From an uncultured Candidatus Saccharibacteria bacterium (lineage in GTDB: Bacteria; Patescibacteriota; Saccharimonadia; Saccharimonadales; Saccharimonadaceae): 58,759 nucleotides of DNA. The notes beneath the pieces were generated by a model, which was not told the DNA's origin, did no database searches, and worked only from the letters and a program-made list of their open reading frames with translations. The stretch is taken from NCBI GenBank assembly GCA_946408595.1, contig CAMJSX010000004.1, positions 1-58,759 on the forward strand. The letters run 5' to 3'. Numbering within the stretch: position 1 is the stretch's first letter; every line of letters begins with the position of its first letter. The position numbers and the translations under genes are program-made. Of this stretch, positions 58,558 to 58,759 are shown piece after piece.

Positions 58558-58717
58558 TTTAACAACTTGGTTGTGCAATTTTCATCTGTTAGTTTGTGTT
58601 AGCTTAACGTTACGTCTGTTACCAGATGTTGTTGTGTTATAAGCTTATCTTAACACAACCGTAACCGACCTTGCATTATGCATCCTCGCGGATTCATAAG
58701 CATCATTCCTTCTCAAG
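58558..58717 (-). other. 3' trailer of 16S rRNA
   Basis: No gene. GTTGTGTTA (58631-58639) pairs with TAACACAAC (58651-58659), a likely processing or stability hairpin. No tRNA and no 23S 5' end is present before the terminator. Confidence 0.6.
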
Positions 58718-58759
58718 AAAGGAGGTAATCCATCGACACGTTCTCGTACCGATGCCTTG
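58718..58759 (-). rRNA. rrs: 16S rRNA, 3' end only (continues beyond the window)
   Basis: The minus strand ends GGATTACCTCCTTTCT, with the anti-SD CCTCC intact. The preceding bases (CAAGGCATCGGTACGAGAAC and following) align position by position with helix 45 of bacterial 16S; the dimethyl-A tetraloop reads AGAA instead of GGAA. Only about 42 bases lie in the window. Confidence 0.92.

Noticed and set aside
1-58759. TGA recoding (SR1/Gracilibacteria code)
   Set aside because: TGA ends rsmH and mraY at the expected family lengths and does not appear inside conserved domains.
1-58759. Insertion sequences, transposases or prophage genes
   Set aside because: None recognised in any frame; the large palindrome lacks an associated transposase.

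Overview
The window looks like a piece of a reduced Patescibacteria (CPR) chromosome, most likely a Candidatus Saccharibacteria (TM7) relative. The signs are moderately AT-rich DNA, very compact gene packing, many shortened housekeeping proteins (258-residue Fmt, 588-residue IF-2, 355-residue four-domain S1, 173-residue Pth), DUF5663-type small proteins, VirB4/TraG-like and HerA-like ATPases, and large FISUMP/InlB-repeat surface proteins. TGA is used as an ordinary stop (for example rsmH and mraY), so this is not an SR1/Gracilibacteria genome with TGA recoded. The species call is an inference; no database was searched.

Layout. 0-14 kb: a small membrane protein, gltX, a C-terminally anchored surface protein, a DUF3048 protein, tRNA-Glu, two giant paralogous secreted proteins, then der. 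14-26 kb: phoH, pth, dprA (pth and dprA overlap tail to tail), a structured RNA locus with a consensus promoter, two membrane proteins, topA, a sigma-region-4/HARE-HTH protein and a VirB4/TraG-like ATPase. 25.8-26.4 kb: a gene-free block between convergent genes that holds a 188-bp nested palindrome. 26.4-33.7 kb: a compact minus-strand division and wall cluster, rsmH-(small ORF)-ftsL-like-ftsI-mraY-ftsW-murG-ftsQ-like. 33.7-38.9 kb: two very small ORF/RNA loci, a KwaB-like (DUF4868) protein, PnuC-like, CYTH, recJ and a winged-helix regulator. 38.9-46.6 kb: priA-def-fmt, a DUF5663-like protein, infB, tRNA-Asn, a small-multidrug-export-like protein and a HerA-like ATPase. 46.6-54.6 kb: DsbA-like, acyl-CoA-synthetase-like, a 1300-residue repeat protein with its small partner, and rpsA. 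54.6-58.8 kb: ROK, a mini-metalloprotease, a KGG protein, a small RNA, tRNA-Ala and tRNA-Ile, a C39-like protease, a SpoU methylase, MazG-like, DUF4234, and the 3' end of 16S rRNA running off the window on the minus strand.

The most striking global signal is promoter architecture. At least 16 genes have a -10 hexamer exactly six bases before the ATG, so +1 should fall on the A of the start codon, and 13 of the 16 have a TGn extended -10. Genes inside operons and several others instead use strong Shine-Dalgarno sequences that match the intact anti-SD at the 16S 3' end. The window therefore suggests two initiation modes side by side: leaderless mRNAs from extended -10 promoters, and leadered mRNAs, some from full -35/-10 promoters.

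Other unexplained signals are a 310-nt RNA locus with mutually exclusive stems before a terminator, a second small RNA with a near-identical promoter, an S1 leader hairpin touching the rpsA SD, a small ORF plus hairpins in the division cluster, and a 16S gene not followed by 23S.
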